The notes beneath the pieces are model-generated. The model searched no databases. It was not told the origin of the DNA and worked only from the letters and a program-made list of their open reading frames with translations. From Candidatus Cloacimonadota bacterium (GTDB taxonomy: Bacteria; Cloacimonadota; Cloacimonadia; Cloacimonadales; Cloacimonadaceae): a DNA stretch of 64,000 nucleotides. Each line of letters starts with the position of its first letter. Position 1 is the first letter of the stretch. Shown here one piece after another: positions 46,484-56,102 of this stretch. A program made the translations under genes and the position numbers. The stretch is taken from contig JAJBAW010000002.1 in assembly GCA_020532545.1 (NCBI GenBank), forward strand, positions 1 through 64,000, given 5' to 3'.

Positions 46484-47851
46484 ATGATAAAAAATGTAAA
46501 AATAGTCTCAGAGCATGCACAAGTGATGGAACTCGCCAATGAACTCAAGTTTGAAATGCTGAAAGAATTGATCCGCTCCGCCGCCACCTGTCAGCAACTG
46601 GCCACAGCTTTTGGGGAAAGTAAACAAAAAGTGCATTACCACCTGAACAAACTGCTGGAAGCCGACTTGATCAAACTGGTGGAAGATACCCACGCCAACG
46701 GCAAAGAAGTTTACTATCGTGCCACTGCCAAGAATTTCGTCTTGGATTTTGCCCTGGGAGAGCATCTGAGCGAAGGCACCATCAATGGCCGGGGTGTGAT
46801 TCAGAGCATCCTGGAAAGCGAATACAGATTGCCTCTTTCCGCGATCGCTGCCCGTCTTTTGAAGGATTCGTTGAAGCTGAAAGCGCGCCAAAAACTGCTC
46901 ATAGTTACCGGAAAATACAATCTGCCTTTGGTAGAAAAGATCCTTTTGGAAGCCGGCCGCATGAGCATCCGCAGCACCGTGATCTATCAGGATGCCGAGC
47001 TACTGAGAGCCAAGTTTGAAGAATATTCTCTGCCGGCTTTCAATGCGGATTACGAGCACTTTAACCGTCTGCTGAAAAGCAGCGACGTCTATCTCAACCT
47101 CAATGGAGAAGCCCGCAATGTCCAGCTGCTTGATAAGGACAAGATAAAACTGAGAATCGGCCATTTTGCCAAAAGCGGGCAGATCATCCAGCAGAAGAAA
47201 ATCCGGGTAGCGATGATGCCGGGGCTGCTGCGAGACACTTTATCGGATAAATCCATCGAGAGTGAGCTGCAATTCTGGAAAGCTTTGGATATAGATTATG
47301 AACAGCTCAGCAAAGACACCATCGAAGTCTGTGCCAAATACCAGGACAAGGAATATCTGGAGCTAAGCGGCCAGGATACGCGTCTACGCTTTGGTGTGCA
47401 GAGCATCTTCGCCGAGACCGGCTCCTTCACGAACCATCCCTCCCAGAGCCCGGTGATCAACTATCCCGGCGGTGAAGTCCTGATGGTTCCGGTCCCCTTC
47501 AGCATGAATGGAGAAATCAAGGGCGATGTGGCTTATGCCTTTGGTGAACAGATCCAGGAGCCCCACCTTGTCATCAAAAACAACGAAATTAAATCCTTTT
47601 CGGCCAAAAGCAACAAAGAGCTCCTGGCCAAAGCTATTATTTCCGGAGGCCTGGACGGACGCAAGATAGCCCTCATCTGCCTGGGCACAAATCCCAATGT
47701 CTCTTTGGGAAATATAGATCTGTCTTACAAACAAAAATCCCACGGTTTGCTCTCGGTATATTGGGGAAACAACCGTTCTCTGGGCGGCACTGTAGCCGGC
47801 AATACAGAGTGGTTTTTGCAGATCGATAAATTCAAACTAAAAACATATTAA
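46484..47851 (+). CDS. ArsR-type HTH fused to a degenerate M29 aminopeptidase-like domain
   Basis: A 455-residue fusion. Residues 15-85 form an ArsR/HTH-20 winged helix (LKELIRSAATCQQLATAFGESKQKVHYHLNKLLEADLI). From about 130 the sequence follows the M29 aminopeptidase fold: LIVTGKYNLPLVEKIL, INYPGGEVLMVPV near 325-337 with Glu331, IALICLGTNPNVSLGNI near 395-411, and VYWGNNRSLGG. Where M29 enzymes have metal-binding His (HIAFG and a later HxD) this protein has LSVYWG and EWF. It is probably a sensor-regulator, not an enzyme. It starts after AAGAAAGGAAAG and is 12 bases ahead of a secreted-protein gene. Confidence 0.65.
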   Translation: MIKNVKIVSEHAQVMELANELKFEMLKELIRSAATCQQLATAFGESKQKVHYHLNKLLEADLIKLVEDTHANGKEVYYRATAKNFVLDFALGEHLSEGTINGRGVIQSILESEYRLPLSAIAARLLKDSLKLKARQKLLIVTGKYNLPLVEKILLEAGRMSIRSTVIYQDAELLRAKFEEYSLPAFNADYEHFNRLLKSSDVYLNLNGEARNVQLLDKDKIKLRIGHFAKSGQIIQQKKIRVAMMPGLLRDTLSDKSIESELQFWKALDIDYEQLSKDTIEVCAKYQDKEYLELSGQDTRLRFGVQSIFAETGSFTNHPSQSPVINYPGGEVLMVPVPFSMNGEIKGDVAYAFGEQIQEPHLVIKNNEIKSFSAKSNKELLAKAIISGGLDGRKIALICLGTNPNVSLGNIDLSYKQKSHGLLSVYWGNNRSLGGTVAGNTEWFLQIDKFKLKTY

Positions 47852-47863
47852 ACCGAGGTAAAA

Positions 47864-50800
47864 ATGAAAACGAGAATACTCACAATATTCCTTCTCGTAT
47901 GCGCGGGGCTGCTTTTGGCCCAATGGCATATAGAAGAAGGCTTTGAAGGTAGCCCGAATCTGCCCGCAGGGTGGACTACTCACGACGACGGCGATGGCAG
48001 CATCTGGCGCGTGATCGCAAACAATCCCCATAGCGGCAGCCAGGCTGCTTTTGTGGATAACTATCTGCCAAATCAGAATCATGACTGGCTGGTTTTGCCA
48101 CAGATCACTGTGAATGCAGGCGATTATCTGGAATTCTACACCCGTGCCTGGTACGGCACCGAAAATCTGAAAGTGTATGTCTCCACCAGCGGAACTCAAA
48201 TCAACAATTTCAATACAATGCTGCTGCATATGCAAAACCTGAATACCACATATCAGATGGGAACAGTCTCTCTGGATAGCTATGCCGGGCAGAATATCTA
48301 CCTGGCTTTCTATTGGGAATGCGATACTTACGGCATCTTGATCGATGATGTGAAGGTGGGACAGATTCCCACGGTGACTCCGGAGCTCAATCTGCCTGAG
48401 ACGATTAGCTTTTATCAAAGCGACGTGCTGCAGATGGATTTTAGCCCCTATATCGTGGTGACAGATCCAGCCTCAGCCAGCCTCAGCGTGAGCGGAAATA
48501 CCAATATCACAGTGAACATCTCCGGACTTAACGTAGCCTTCAGCGCTCCGGACTATGCCGGCACCGAAGAGCTGACCTTCACCCTGCTGGACACAGAAAG
48601 CAACCAGACTGCGACGGATATGATCTCCGTGAGCGTTCTGGCAGATCCCACGGCTGATCTATATGTAGCCCAGGTCATCTCTCCCCGTTATCATGAATTT
48701 GTGGGCCTTCCCTTCACCCCCCAGATTATGGTGGGCAATGCTGGCACGACTGTTTTCAGTGGCAGCATAGAGATCGTACTGAACGTCTCAAATCAAATAG
48801 AGGAGAGCCTTCATGTCGATACTGCTATTATAGATACAGAAATTCTACCCAACGAAAGCGTCGCCGTCAGTTTTGGCCTGAGCTATACACCGGTGCAGGT
48901 GGGGACGCTCAATTACAGCTTCCACATCCTCACCCAGGATGACAATCCCGATAACAACAGTTTTACCTTTGTCAGTGAAGCGGTGATCCGCGAAAGCAGC
49001 GGCGGACCGGATGGTTTTGGCTATCGCTATATAGATAGCAATGAACCCCTGGGGCCGGAGTATGACTGGATCGAGATCAGCGAGACTGGCACTTCCACCA
49101 TCATGTATGGTGTGAATGCTTTCCATGGCGATGATAACTTCAGCGAGCCCATCCCCCTGGGTTTTGATTTCCCCTTCTATGGTAGTACTTACTCCAGCGC
49201 TTATGTGGATATCAACGGTGAAATCCTGCTGGCAGACAATAGCTGGTACACCAATTTCCCCGGTTCCGGCTGGGGCGGAGATGGTAATATGTTCAACTAT
49301 ATGTACCCTATTCCGGGCTATACGCAAATGCCAGGTTTGATCGCGGTCTATTGGGATGATCTGGAAGCAGATGAGGGCACGGGTGATGTGTATTTCCAGA
49401 GCTTCGGCACTGCGCCAGAGCGTTATACAATCTTTCAGTGGAATGATTTGAGATTCAGAGCCGGCACGGGAGCCCAGCAGCTCTTGAAGTTCCAGCTAAT
49501 CATGCATGAAAATGGTGATCTCAAGATGCAATATCACACTGTAGCCACCGGACAGACCGGCGCTACTGTCCCGCATGACCATGGACGTAGCTCCACCATC
49601 GCAATTCAAAATGCTGCGGCTGATGCGGGCCTGTGCTACTTGAGAGAGATCGTGCAAGGTAATACATATATCGGAGTAGAACCTGCCGGAAACCTGCTGC
49701 ACGATAGCCTGGCCATCCTCTTCTACGGTGGTGAGGATACCCAAGCCCCCATCATCACCCACAAAGCTGCGGGAAATACCTTCTCGCAGGACATCCTGCT
49801 CACAGCCCGCATCATCGATATGAGTGAGATCGCACAAGCCACTATGTATTTCGATCCGGGTACGGGATGGCAGTCCATGGAACATACAGGAATAGAGCAG
49901 AATGACTACAGCTTTGCCGTGTCTGATCTGCCTCAAGGCGGTAGCTTCAAATACTACTTCCAGGCAGTGGATGCCGAAGGCAATCTGAGCCGCTTGCCTG
50001 CAGGAGCTCCAGATGAGCACTATAGCTTCCAGATTTTACCCACTGCAGATGCTCAGGTGCTGATCGCCTATAGTGGCATTCAGGATTATCAGCGCATCGA
50101 ATTGCCCGTCTATGAGGCACTCCTGCAAGAGCTTCAGATCGGCTATGATGTCTATAACTGGGAAGAGTACGATGAGTACGCTATCGATCCCCAATATGCA
50201 GGCGTGCTGGCCTATGCGAATACAGGCTCCGTGAATGACAAGATGAAGTATTTTGCCGGTGTTTTGACAGACTATTTGGATCTGGGAACAGTTCAGAGTC
50301 CCAAAAACCTCTGGTTCTCCTCCGATGGTTTGGCCTCTTCTCAACATGGTCAGAGCAATTCCAGCCCCGTCCGCCGGCTGATGAGTGGCTATTTCCGCAC
50401 GTCTTATGTTGCCACCGGATTTGGCGGCGGCACAAACGGTCTGGGTGGCCCCGACAATTTCAGCTATGAACACGGCACCATCAAGGCTTTGCCGGGAACT
50501 CCGGTGGGCACTGTAAACCAGGAATACCCAGTCTATGCGAATTCCCCGGATTGCATCTTCCCCAATGACGCTGCCGGATCCCCATATTATGATGGTGTGC
50601 CTTATCCTGAGATTGGCGCAAACTACGTCTATGCCTTTGAAGATGGCCCCATCAATGGAGATGCCTATCTGTATCATGGCGTAGCCGCTACCACTGTGGA
50701 TACACCAGTCTACCGGACTATGTATTTCAGCTTTGATTTCTCTCAACTGACTAATGCTGCTCATCAACAGGAATGGATGGATGATCTGATGAGCTGGTGG

Positions 50801-51121
50801 AATATCGTCCCCATCAGCACTTCCGATGCATTCGCTCCGAGCCTCAGCAGCGGCTTGGACAGCATCTATCCGAACCCCTTCAACCCAAGTACCTCCGTTC
50901 GTTACAATATAGCAAGGGCCGAAAAGGTATCCTTGAACATATATAACCTCAGAGGACAAAAAGTAAAAACCCTAATCAACGAAAGTAAAACCGCAGGAGC
51001 ACACACCGTAAGCTGGGATGGCACAGATGAAGCCGGAAACCCCGTAGCCAGCGGAGTCTATTATCTGCGCCTGCAAACTGATACTGCGCGTGAAACACGC
51101 AAACTAACCATGATCAAATAA
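47864..51121 (+). CDS. Large secreted protein with anchor-J domain and C-terminal Por-like sorting domain
   Basis: A 1085-residue protein with signal peptide (ILTIFLLVCAGLLLAQ), a choice-of-anchor-J/MAM-like domain (HIEEGFEGSPNLPAGWTTHDDGDGS), Ig-like regions (to about 370), a jelly-roll segment with FPFYGSTYSSAYVDINGEI near 440, and a region (VLIAYSGIQDYQRIELPVYE, about 730-980) like N-terminal-cleaved polysaccharide/amide hydrolases. It ends in a FlgD/type-A sorting domain (SIYPNPFNPSTSVRYNI ... GVYYLRLQTD ... KLTMIK). Such domains send proteins to the surface in FCB bacteria. The substrate is unknown. Confidence 0.75.
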   Translation: MKTRILTIFLLVCAGLLLAQWHIEEGFEGSPNLPAGWTTHDDGDGSIWRVIANNPHSGSQAAFVDNYLPNQNHDWLVLPQITVNAGDYLEFYTRAWYGTENLKVYVSTSGTQINNFNTMLLHMQNLNTTYQMGTVSLDSYAGQNIYLAFYWECDTYGILIDDVKVGQIPTVTPELNLPETISFYQSDVLQMDFSPYIVVTDPASASLSVSGNTNITVNISGLNVAFSAPDYAGTEELTFTLLDTESNQTATDMISVSVLADPTADLYVAQVISPRYHEFVGLPFTPQIMVGNAGTTVFSGSIEIVLNVSNQIEESLHVDTAIIDTEILPNESVAVSFGLSYTPVQVGTLNYSFHILTQDDNPDNNSFTFVSEAVIRESSGGPDGFGYRYIDSNEPLGPEYDWIEISETGTSTIMYGVNAFHGDDNFSEPIPLGFDFPFYGSTYSSAYVDINGEILLADNSWYTNFPGSGWGGDGNMFNYMYPIPGYTQMPGLIAVYWDDLEADEGTGDVYFQSFGTAPERYTIFQWNDLRFRAGTGAQQLLKFQLIMHENGDLKMQYHTVATGQTGATVPHDHGRSSTIAIQNAAADAGLCYLREIVQGNTYIGVEPAGNLLHDSLAILFYGGEDTQAPIITHKAAGNTFSQDILLTARIIDMSEIAQATMYFDPGTGWQSMEHTGIEQNDYSFAVSDLPQGGSFKYYFQAVDAEGNLSRLPAGAPDEHYSFQILPTADAQVLIAYSGIQDYQRIELPVYEALLQELQIGYDVYNWEEYDEYAIDPQYAGVLAYANTGSVNDKMKYFAGVLTDYLDLGTVQSPKNLWFSSDGLASSQHGQSNSSPVRRLMSGYFRTSYVATGFGGGTNGLGGPDNFSYEHGTIKALPGTPVGTVNQEYPVYANSPDCIFPNDAAGSPYYDGVPYPEIGANYVYAFEDGPINGDAYLYHGVAATTVDTPVYRTMYFSFDFSQLTNAAHQQEWMDDLMSWWNIVPISTSDAFAPSLSSGLDSIYPNPFNPSTSVRYNIARAEKVSLNIYNLRGQKVKTLINESKTAGAHTVSWDGTDEAGNPVASGVYYLRLQTDTARETRKLTMIK

Positions 51122-51132
51122 GGGAGAGAACC

Positions 51133-53523
51133 ATGAAAAGAACTATCGTCCTTGTCTTTAGCCTCCTGCTCAGCATCACTTTACTCAGTGCGGGTGATTT
51201 CATCATCGGCACCGGTGATGATGATACTAATCAATTGCCAGTCTATGGCTATGCCAATTACGGCTGGAGCAAATTCTTCTACAACAATGCAGAAATGACG
51301 GCCGCGGGCTTTACCACAGCCCAAAGCATCGAGAAAATCGCCTTTTATGTAGATACAGAAACCACTGACTACGTAATGGACAATCAACAGGTGTATATGG
51401 GCTATTTCTATGATAGCGAAGCCAACACATCCTACCAGAACCCAGTCAATCATACCCTGGTTTACTCCGGCTCGATCTCCTGGAATGGGCCCGGATGGAT
51501 GGAGATAATATTGGACACGCCCTATACCTGGGACCCCACCCCTGGCTGGAATCTGGAAATCCTCTGGGAAAATCATGATGGCAGCAGGATAGCCGGACCT
51601 CCCAAATTCCTGACTTCTGATACAGCTCACTACAGTTCTGCCTATAAAACAAACAGTGGCTCCTTTCCCACCAGCAGCGGTTCCCGCAAAAAGTACCACC
51701 CTGATATCTGGTTTAGCACTCCACCTACAGAGCCACCCACTCCTGCCGTAGCACTGGCTCCTGCCCATGAGGCTATAGATGTACAGATCGATACCCAGTT
51801 GCGCTGGCAACACACCGGTGGTTCACCATATCAGTATCTGCTCTGGTTCGGTACAGACAATCCTCCTTCTAATATCGCAAACGGCCTTGTCCTGACAAAC
51901 ACCAGCTACAACCCCGCTGAGTATTTGCAATATAATACCACCTACTATTGGAAAGTGATTCCCCAAAATAACATTGCTCCGGCCATGAACTGCCCGGTCT
52001 GGAGCTTCACCACCATGGCAGATCCAGCTATCGCTACATTCCCTCATCTGGAAAGCTTTGATGGCGATTTCCTGCCCGCAGGATGGGAATCCTACTCTGG
52101 CACGCTGGCAGACCCCTCCAATATGGGGGTGAGTGGCTCCACCGGATGGGCGCAAAAGAATTGGCTCAATATCGCTGGCGACGACAAAGCTGCGAGCATC
52201 AACAATTGGGGGCCTATCAGCGGCTATCTCATCTCCCCACTATTCAATATCCCTTCCGAGGACTATGTTCTAAAGATCGATGCCGCTCTCCTCAAAACTA
52301 ATCAAACCCCAGATGGCACCCCGCCCTTGCAGACCAATACCGATGACCAATTTGCCATCCTCATCGGTGATGGCTTCACCTGGAGTATTGCCAATATCGT
52401 CCGTGAATACAACAACAGCGGCTCGGAATATCTCCTGCACGATATCCCTGTAGATGGTGAAACCATCACCATCCCGCTCACCGGACATACAGGGCATGTG
52501 CGTTTTGCCTTCTTTTCCGGCTCCCTTGAGCTAAACGATGACAATGACTTCATGCTAAACAACTTCTTCGTGGGTGTGCCATCAGCAGAAGCTGACATCC
52601 CTGAAGGCGTGAATACACTCATTGGAGATGCTGGCGACAGCGTTATCATCACCGGTGGCGATGCCAACCTCAATCCGGAAGGCGTGATTCCCGAGTGGCC
52701 TAATGGAAACATGGTTATATCCGGCAATTATTATCTGGAACTCCTTGGCACCGGCCCCTGGACAGTGGTCTTCACTACCGCAGCTCCCTGGGGTGCATAT
52801 TACAGTGGTGGCGTATGGAATCCCGTGGAAAACCTTGCTGGCACCATCACCTTCAATATTCCAGTTCGCGGATCAAAAGATTTGGGCGTCCCTATCGTTC
52901 TTGGCGATGCAGATCCCACCCTTCCTGTAGAACTCAGTAGCTTTAACGCAGTGCTTACTGCCCAGAGCTTTGTGAAACTCAGTTGGGTCAGTGAATCTGA
53001 GACCAATTTGCTGGGCTACAGAGTATATCGGAATGATACTGATGAGCTCGAAAGCGCCATCCTGATGACTCCTGTGATGATTCAGGCCACCAACACTTCC
53101 AGCACTCAGAGCTACAGCCTGGAAGATTACGAAGTAAGTATGAATAATACCTACTACTATTGGTTGGAAGCTGCAGACTATGCTCACAGCTCTTTCTTCG
53201 GTCCGCAGTTCGTGGAAGTCACCGGTGAAGGTATCCCCCAGCTCCCCACTCAGACCACCATGAGAAGCGCATACCCAAATCCTTTCAAAGCAAACACCAA
53301 TACCAATATTGAAGTTTCTGTGAAAGAAGGGGACAATGGCACTGTAACAATCTATAACATCGTTGGCCAGGCAGTCAAAAGCTTCCCAGTCAAAGAAGGT
53401 ATGAACAATCTGCAATGGAACGGCAGAGACAGTAAAGGTAGTTTCTGCGGAAGCGGTGTTTACTTCTACAAACTCAGCACCACGTCCCAAAACATGACCA
53501 GAAAAATGATTATCATGAGATAG
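51133..53523 (+). CDS. Secreted paralogue A with Fn3/anchor-J domains and Por-like sorting domain
   Basis: A 796-residue protein: signal peptide (IVLVFSLLLSITLLSAG), a domain with QLPVYGYANYGWSKFFYNNAEMT, an Fn3 unit (LAPAHEAIDVQIDTQLRWQHTGGSPYQYLLWFGTDNPP, about 215-255), a choice-of-anchor-J domain (ATFPHLESFDGDFLPAGWESYSG, about 295-480), further beta domains, and the C-terminal sorting domain (SAYPNPFKANTNTNIEV ... IYNIVGQAVKSF ... TRKMIIMR). It is a near-duplicate of 53595-55262. Surface-attached, function unknown; 11 bases after the preceding secreted gene. Confidence 0.75.
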   Translation: MKRTIVLVFSLLLSITLLSAGDFIIGTGDDDTNQLPVYGYANYGWSKFFYNNAEMTAAGFTTAQSIEKIAFYVDTETTDYVMDNQQVYMGYFYDSEANTSYQNPVNHTLVYSGSISWNGPGWMEIILDTPYTWDPTPGWNLEILWENHDGSRIAGPPKFLTSDTAHYSSAYKTNSGSFPTSSGSRKKYHPDIWFSTPPTEPPTPAVALAPAHEAIDVQIDTQLRWQHTGGSPYQYLLWFGTDNPPSNIANGLVLTNTSYNPAEYLQYNTTYYWKVIPQNNIAPAMNCPVWSFTTMADPAIATFPHLESFDGDFLPAGWESYSGTLADPSNMGVSGSTGWAQKNWLNIAGDDKAASINNWGPISGYLISPLFNIPSEDYVLKIDAALLKTNQTPDGTPPLQTNTDDQFAILIGDGFTWSIANIVREYNNSGSEYLLHDIPVDGETITIPLTGHTGHVRFAFFSGSLELNDDNDFMLNNFFVGVPSAEADIPEGVNTLIGDAGDSVIITGGDANLNPEGVIPEWPNGNMVISGNYYLELLGTGPWTVVFTTAAPWGAYYSGGVWNPVENLAGTITFNIPVRGSKDLGVPIVLGDADPTLPVELSSFNAVLTAQSFVKLSWVSESETNLLGYRVYRNDTDELESAILMTPVMIQATNTSSTQSYSLEDYEVSMNNTYYYWLEAADYAHSSFFGPQFVEVTGEGIPQLPTQTTMRSAYPNPFKANTNTNIEVSVKEGDNGTVTIYNIVGQAVKSFPVKEGMNNLQWNGRDSKGSFCGSGVYFYKLSTTSQNMTRKMIIMR

Positions 53524-53541
53524 TAGCACAATTCAAATATC

Positions 53542-53569
53542 AGAGCCGCAGGGAAATACCTGCGGCTCT
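53542..53569 (+). terminator. Hairpin between paralogues
   Basis: AGAGCCGCAGG-GAAATA-CCTGCGGCTCT, perfect 11-bp stem, followed by TTAACCCTTGTC. It could end or attenuate transcription between the two paralogues. Confidence 0.6.
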
Positions 53570-53594
53570 TAACCCTTGTCTAAAAGGAGAAAAC

Positions 53595-55262
53595 ATGCAA
53601 AAGACTTTACTACTAATCTTTACCCTGCTGCTAAGCATCACCTTGCTTAGTGCAGGTGACTTCATCATCAACAGTAATGATCGTGCCCAAAATCAGCTGC
53701 CAGTCTATGGCTATGCCAATTACGGCTGGAGCAAATTCTTCTACAACAATGCAGAAATGACGGCCGCGGGCTTTACCACAGCCCAAAGCATTGAGAAAAT
53801 ATCCTTTTATGTGGACACTGAAACCACTGACTATGTAATGGACAATCAACTGCTGTACATGGGCTATTTCTATGATAGCTCATGCACTACGTCTTACCAA
53901 AACCCAGCCTATCACACTCTGGTTTACTCCGGCACGGTCACGTGGACAGGTCCCGGCTGGGTGGAGATCGTATTGGACACTCCTTATACCTGGGATCCTA
54001 CCCTGGGCTGGAATCTGGAAATCCTCTGGGAAAACCGTGACGGCAGTAAGCTCGGCGGGCCTCCCAAATTCCGCACTACTGATACAGACTACTACAGTTC
54101 CGCCTATAAGACTAATGATCCCTCCTTCCCCACAAGCACAGGTACTCGCAAAAAGTACCACCCCGATATCTGGTTTGCCTCTGCTGCTACCGAGCCGCCC
54201 ACCCCCGCTGAAGCGCTGAAACCTCTCCATGAAGCTATAGATGTGGATATCACCACAAACCTGCGCTGGCAACACACCGGAGGTTCTCCATACGAATACC
54301 GGCTCTGGTTTGGCACAGACAATCCCCCTTCCAATCTCGAAAGCGCTCTGGTGACCACCGCTACCAGCTATACCCCCGCTGAACGTCTGCAGTATGGTAC
54401 CACCTATTATTGGAGAGTGGTCCCTCAAAATAACATTGCTCCGGCCCTGAACTGCCCGGTCTGGAGCTTCACCACCATGGCAGACCCTGCCATCGCCACC
54501 TTCCCGCATCTGGAAAGCTTCGATGGAGCCTTCCCTCCCACAGGATGGGAGCTGTACTCCGGCACGCTTTCGGACCCCTCAGACATGGGTTTGAGCGGAT
54601 CCAGCCGCTGGGAACAGAAGAACTGGCTCAATATCTCTGGAGCAGATAAAGCAGCAGGCATCAATATCTGGGGATCCATGAGCGGTTATATGATCTCCCC
54701 ATTCTTTAATATCCCTTCCGATGATTATGTCCTACGGTTCGATGCCGCTCTGTTGAAATATGGCCAAACTCCGGATGGAGTCCCACCCTTGCAGACTAAT
54801 ACCGATGATCAATTCGCCATCCTCATCGGTGATGGCTTTAGCTGGTCACCTGCCAATATCGTAAGAGAATACAACAACAACGGCTCTGAGTATGTCTTGC
54901 ACTCTATCCCCGTAGATGGCGAAACCATCACCATCCCATTCACAGGGCATACAGGGCACCTGCGCATTGCCTTCTTTGCCGGTTCTCTTGAAGGTAACGA
55001 CGACAACGACTTCATGCTGAACGACTTCTTCGTTGGCATACCATCAGCGCAGCTTGGGGCTCCTGTGGCCAGCATCTCCACAGATGCCAGCACTGGACTA
55101 CCTCTTTTGAGCTGGGATGCGGTACCCGCTGCCAACGTATATCACCTATACAAAAGCAATGATCCTACTATGGATTACCTACATTTCGATAGCACGAGCG
55201 AGACCAATTACCTTTTGGATCCCGCAGAAGAGAAAGCATTTTTCAAAATCACGGCAGAGTAA
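53595..55262 (+). CDS. Secreted paralogue B lacking the sorting domain
   Basis: A 555-residue protein nearly identical to paralogue A for about 480 residues: signal peptide, QLPVYGYANYGWSKFFYNNA domain, Fn3, anchor-J domain. It then switches to a short Fn3-like tail (SWDAVPAANVYHLYKSNDPT) ending EKAFFKITAE. The FlgD/Por-like domain at the end of paralogue A is absent, so it should be released or sorted differently. DNA is identical over about 90 bp (51239-51329 versus 53701-53791), suggesting recent duplication or conversion. Confidence 0.75.
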   Translation: MQKTLLLIFTLLLSITLLSAGDFIINSNDRAQNQLPVYGYANYGWSKFFYNNAEMTAAGFTTAQSIEKISFYVDTETTDYVMDNQLLYMGYFYDSSCTTSYQNPAYHTLVYSGTVTWTGPGWVEIVLDTPYTWDPTLGWNLEILWENRDGSKLGGPPKFRTTDTDYYSSAYKTNDPSFPTSTGTRKKYHPDIWFASAATEPPTPAEALKPLHEAIDVDITTNLRWQHTGGSPYEYRLWFGTDNPPSNLESALVTTATSYTPAERLQYGTTYYWRVVPQNNIAPALNCPVWSFTTMADPAIATFPHLESFDGAFPPTGWELYSGTLSDPSDMGLSGSSRWEQKNWLNISGADKAAGINIWGSMSGYMISPFFNIPSDDYVLRFDAALLKYGQTPDGVPPLQTNTDDQFAILIGDGFSWSPANIVREYNNNGSEYVLHSIPVDGETITIPFTGHTGHLRIAFFAGSLEGNDDNDFMLNDFFVGIPSAQLGAPVASISTDASTGLPLLSWDAVPAANVYHLYKSNDPTMDYLHFDSTSETNYLLDPAEEKAFFKITAE

Positions 55263-55310
55263 GCCATACTCTGATGCACCTTAACTTATAGTAATAATAT
55301 CGCAGATTAC

Positions 55311-55338
55311 GAGGCGCTCTGAGAGCGCCTCTTTTTTT
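55311..55338 (+). terminator. Rho-independent terminator
   Basis: GAGGCGCTC-TGA-GAGCGCCTC followed by TTTTTTT, 48 bases after the paralogue B stop; ends the secretome operon. Confidence 0.92.
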
Positions 55339-55400
55339 GATCACAAAAAAGGACAAAACCCAGATCAAGGCTTTGTCCAATGAGGCTGCGTTAATGCTGA

Positions 55401-55934
55401 CTATTCGTTGAAGAAGTATTGTAGCCCGATATGAAAACCCAGGTATCTGGTTTCATTGCTTCTGCCTGAGCCCCCACCATAATTTCCAATCCCCATCAGA
55501 TAGCCCGCTCCCAGATCCAGATAGGCATGGGGTATCAAAGACACCAGATAGCCCGCTTTGGGGTTTAGAAACATTCCCGAAGACGTGCCATTCCAATGTG
55601 ATCCTCTAACACTTGAGGATTGATGCTGAAAATCGATGCCGGCATAAAAGTTCTTCCAATAGTATTTCGTGCCGATACCTACGCCCACGATAGATGTACT
55701 AACATCGCCTTGACTCTGAGAGATAAACTTAAAGATCAGGTCTAAAGAACTGTTATCCAGGATAAAGACTCCCAATTCGGGCTGAAGGGTAATGGTCGTT
55801 AAAGTTTCAGCATCTGAACTTGCTTTGGCGGAAGAAAACGATGCTGTGCCGCCCAGATAGTTGGTGCCTTTGGAGAAGGCAAAGACAGAGCAGACGACAG
55901 TAAGGGAAAGGATGATCAAAGCTACTTTTTTCAT
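55401..55934 (-). CDS. Small outer-membrane beta-barrel protein 1
   Basis: A 177-residue protein: signal peptide (VALIILSLTVVCSVFAFS), then an OmpX/OmpA-like eight-strand pattern: LGGTASFSSAKASSDAETLTTITLQPELGVFI, YYWKNFYAGIDFQHQSS, PKAGYLVSL, and a terminal aromatic strand IGLQYFFNE. It is a clear paralogue of the next gene (shared GTxxLGGxAxFxSxKAxSDA and GIGxxYxWxNFYxGxD patterns). Function unknown. The start follows AAGGAGTTAAGCC. Confidence 0.75.
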   Translation of the reverse strand: MKKVALIILSLTVVCSVFAFSKGTNYLGGTASFSSAKASSDAETLTTITLQPELGVFILDNSSLDLIFKFISQSQGDVSTSIVGVGIGTKYYWKNFYAGIDFQHQSSSVRGSHWNGTSSGMFLNPKAGYLVSLIPHAYLDLGAGYLMGIGNYGGGSGRSNETRYLGFHIGLQYFFNE

Positions 55935-56057
55935 GGCTTAACTCCTTGGTGAAATAATGAAACCTTTAAAGCCAATAAGATTGTTTTTGTCAAGTATTAC
56001 TTCGAATGTTTTGTGTTATTCGTTTATTTAAGTCATATATGTAGATTGGGCAAAAGA

Positions 56058-56087
56058 AACAGCCCCCTCCCTGGGGAGAGGGCTGTT
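56058..56087 (-). terminator. Terminator after beta-barrel 2
   Basis: On the minus strand AACAGCCC ... GGGCTGTT with a partly paired interior, followed by TCTTTTG. It ends the 56103-56621 gene. Confidence 0.75.
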
Positions 56088-56102
56088 ATTTCAAGTCAAG
56101 AA

